Shown piece after piece: positions 58,419 through 64,000 of a stretch of DNA of 64,000 nucleotides. Both the position numbers and the translations under genes were made by a program. The notes under the pieces were generated by a model, which searched no databases, was not told the DNA's origin, and saw only the letters and a list, made by a program, of their open reading frames with translations. Source of the stretch: Unio delphinus (Eukaryota; Mollusca; Bivalvia; Unionida; Unionidae); the NCBI GenBank assembly GCA_029339505.1, contig JAQISU010000057.1, positions 4,250,001 to 4,314,000 on the forward strand, read 5' to 3'. Within the stretch, counting starts at the first letter, position 1. The number at the start of each line of letters is the position of its first letter.

Positions 58419-60985
58419 GTAACAAATCTGAAAATTATGAAAAAAGTTTTATGCAATATTTGTTTGTAAAGCAAAAATGCATGGTTAAATTAAGTCTTTA
58501 TTATTCAAAAAGTTCGACGAAGTCAGGAATGGCAACTCCACTCTACTCCCCAAATAAACATGAGTGGATAACAACCGGAATGTTTCATAATGTTTAATTT
58601 ACATGAAAATAGTTACAGTTATTCCCTGAAAATACTTCAAATGCATGAGCTATTGGCGGCTATATTTCCTGGTCATCGCGTAAGGTTTGCATCCAATCGC
58701 CTACTTGTTTATACTCCACCTAACCCAGATATGGGGCTCTAGATCCTTCTCTGTTATTTTGTAAGATAAGTTCGTTCACATTCGTTACATTTCCATTTAC
58801 GTATACATTAGCTTTGGTCAATCCTGAAACCTGCCGAAAAATGGAAATATACTCATATGAACACTTTAAGCTACGGTATGGACTGTTCCATGACGAATAA
58901 CGACATACAATGTCGACTCCTTAAGGTGTAAGTTGCTAATTGAGTGATGCATTATACCTCAGCTAGTAGCTCAAGGAGAAGTTACTCCCGAACTAAACTT
59001 GACAGCATTCGGTTCAGAATTTAGTGGAATAGTAACAAATATATAACAGCTTATACCAATCAATTATTTCGGTACATGACCTCATTTGAACAGGAGTCAC
59101 AAACTATAAAAGGTAACTACCCTTCGGACTAATTTGTTGACATACACATTTCTGTTCAGGAACAATAAGCATTTCTCATTAGTCCTGGGTATAAACCAAA
59201 TGTTCACCATGCTTCAAACAATTTTGAATGTATATATCGGAATTTCTCTGGAACATTGTGTTTCTACAGTTTTTAGATTTACACATCTAGGTCGATCGTT
59301 TTTGAAAATGGTATGTTAGAGTCTTTTAATTGTACATAAATTTCGTTTGTAAGAACGTGTTATAATATTTCAATTATTGTATCGTAGATCAGATTAAAGA
59401 GCAAACGACAGAATTGTCTTTCTTCTAATTAACAAGGTACCTCGTGATTCAAACAAAACGCGTCCTTCTATGCACACGTTCTGGTCTTATTTCTTCGTGC
59501 AAGTGAAGTTTCATATATTTAAAACAAAGCATCTGCTAGGTATAGTATGTGGAGAATTCTTCACAAAAATGGAAATACTATGCAGAGTCATTAAATATGT
59601 ACCAGTAATATGTATCAAAGCTTTTAAAATCAATAAAGTCAGAGAGATAGGCTACTTAAAAGAGACTGCATCAATTAACAATCGTTAATGAGAATTAGAC
59701 ATATTCGATTGTGTTGAAGTAAGGACACCTTGTTATCACATTTTGACATTGAACGAATATTGATATTACAGACACAAGTCTGTACTGTAGAACTAGCAGC
59801 CTGAAATTTACTATGGGAAATAATTCTCTAGAGGTCTAAGTAGAGTTGTATTAATTGATTATGCTCAGTACGTACTTAAAGTGCATCCCGAGGATGTACA
59901 GTTGTAGCATTCATCAACGACACTGATTCCAGCCTGCACATAATTCATTCTGGTACCATTGCTTTCATTAACGGCTCTTTTGGATCTTGCGTCAAGAGAA
60001 TGAGGAATGGTGGTCTTCAAATACATAGTAAAAAGAAAAGATCACTTTTGTACATCAAAGAAATTATCTTCTACGCCCCCCCCCCCCTCCACTTCCAGCT
60101 AAGGTATGTGTATCTTTACACAATGTATCCTTTATTGGGCCTTTTGATGACCCGATACTTTTCAAATCTAAATATAAGTGTAACACCTCTGTTATGAAAT
60201 ATATCTATTAACATTTATTGTCCTGCTGATTAAATGGAGTAATAGAATTTAGGAGGAAAACTTCAAAAAGGAGTTAATTTGACACTGGTTCTAAATTCTT
60301 CGAAAATGTAGTTATATTTATATATTACATGAAATCAATGACTTTATTTGTCGAATGTCAGTGCCAGATGAGTGCGATGAACATTGTGTGGTTTCCTTGT
60401 TTATACCTGAAACAGATATTGTTCACACGTATGAGTTCAATCCATGTGTTCCATACAACTGGATATAGTGTATTGCGACGTGGATCTCAAAATTAATATC
60501 TTGAGAAGGGCACGCCCAGAAAACGTTAGGCACAAAATAATGGATTATTATTATCACAGTAAAAAGTCTCGTTATTATAGCTAAAATGGTGTATTAGTAC
60601 AGCAAAATTCAATATGTACATACGAACATTCAGACTAAATTACTATATATCATTATCATCAATAATGTTGATGCTATGGAGAAGGAGTATTATTATTATT
60701 GTTGTTGTTTTTGCTGCTGCTGCTGTTTTGAATTTATTGTCTCATAATATGTTAGTATTTTTCGCTGTATTAATTGTCAAGTAACATTTCAGTTGAAACA
60801 TGCAGATTTACCTGGCACTGAACGTCATCATTTCGGCATGCAAACACGGTGCAATTCAATGTAATTTCCTCAGAGTTTACAAAATGGAAAGCATACAGTG
60901 TTGCCACAGTTTGCTTGCGATTTTGATTCACTTGAGCCAAATCAGAGAAACCTGTAATTATGAACGCATTGAGTGTGTTCCTGAA

Positions 60986-60986
<1 letters not shown>
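58419..60986. other. No gene seen
   Basis: A C-rich run (CCCCCCCCCCC, about 60077) and a GTT/GCT triplet run (about 60698-60729) are the only notable items. Confidence 0.4.
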
Positions 60987-61036
<50 letters not shown>

Positions 61037-61037
61037 T
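60987..61037. repeat. (TAA)n microsatellite
   Basis: About 50 bases of TAA/AAT triplets. It gives a false poly-Asn tail to a plus-strand frame. Confidence 0.95.
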
Positions 61038-61265
61038 AATACGACAATTACACAAATAAATCTACTGCTACTACTACTGATGCTGATGATAATGATGACG
61101 ATAATTTATGAAATAAACTGACAAGTAAATTGGTTCCTTTTAATATGGGATGAAAAAATGCCTATTCATAAGTCTTCAAATGTTGTATTGATGATGACTG
61201 GAAACTATAATATAATATTTAAATGGTGTAAGAACTATTCACAAGCGTATTTTCAGTAAAAGTAG

Positions 61266-64000
<2,735 letters not shown>

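Noticed and set aside
60800..61039. Frame ending in a poly-Asn tail
   Set aside because: The tail is the (TAA/AAT)n microsatellite.

Overview
The window is AT-rich eukaryotic nuclear DNA from an invertebrate, most likely a mollusc. The evidence is long (AT)n, (GT)n and (CATA)n runs, tRNA-derived SINEs with target-site duplications, decayed Gypsy-type retrotransposon pieces and no dense host coding sequence. The phylum is inferred from repeat style and was not tested by a search.

The centre of interest is a complete Maverick/Polinton-class virus-like transposon at 35417-52244 (16.8 kb). It has 227-bp terminal inverted repeats (TIRs) that differ at one position by my reading, flanked by CATCA/TCATCA target duplications. 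Its left two thirds is a leftward block of virion genes, in transcription order: an uncharacterised 339-aa protein, a basic amphipathic pVI-like protein, the double-jelly-roll major capsid protein, a pX-like core protein, an adenain-type protease, a repeat protein, a membrane/coiled-coil protein and a penton-like minor capsid protein. The right third holds replication and transposition genes: a zinc-binding protein, a free-standing HNH endonuclease, a family B-type polymerase fused to a superfamily 1 helicase and an HNH domain, a DD35E integrase, a zinc-ribbon/phospholipase A2 protein and an FtsK/HerA-type packaging ATPase.

Four large genes are broken: the capsid gene by TAA and a frameshift, the repeat protein by TGA, the polymerase by a frameshift and TAG, and the integrase by a frameshift in an 8-T run. 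The TIRs nevertheless look almost pristine, which suggests a recently inserted but already defective copy, TIR homogenisation, or some sequence errors. Several short palindromes recur inside coding and non-coding parts of the element, and six virion genes share a TTTTCAATT-like box (AATTGAAAA on the coding strand) 18-23 nt before the start codon.

Left of it, at about 30.6-33.5 kb, lies a decayed gene for a DDE-transposase-like protein. It is surrounded by seven direct copies of a 16-mer, GTTAYGGANRTYAGA-like, and may be a poorly described DNA transposon. The 1-30 kb region contains a diverged duplication (about 2.6-4.5 kb against 11.6-13.5 kb), Gypsy remnants (16.3-19.7 kb), a 470-bp direct repeat pair (21.2 and 22.7 kb), SINEs and a few exon-like segments. 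The 52-64 kb region contains microsatellites, a second pair of SINEs that shares a perfect 228-bp block with 28.2 kb, and otherwise little that can be interpreted.
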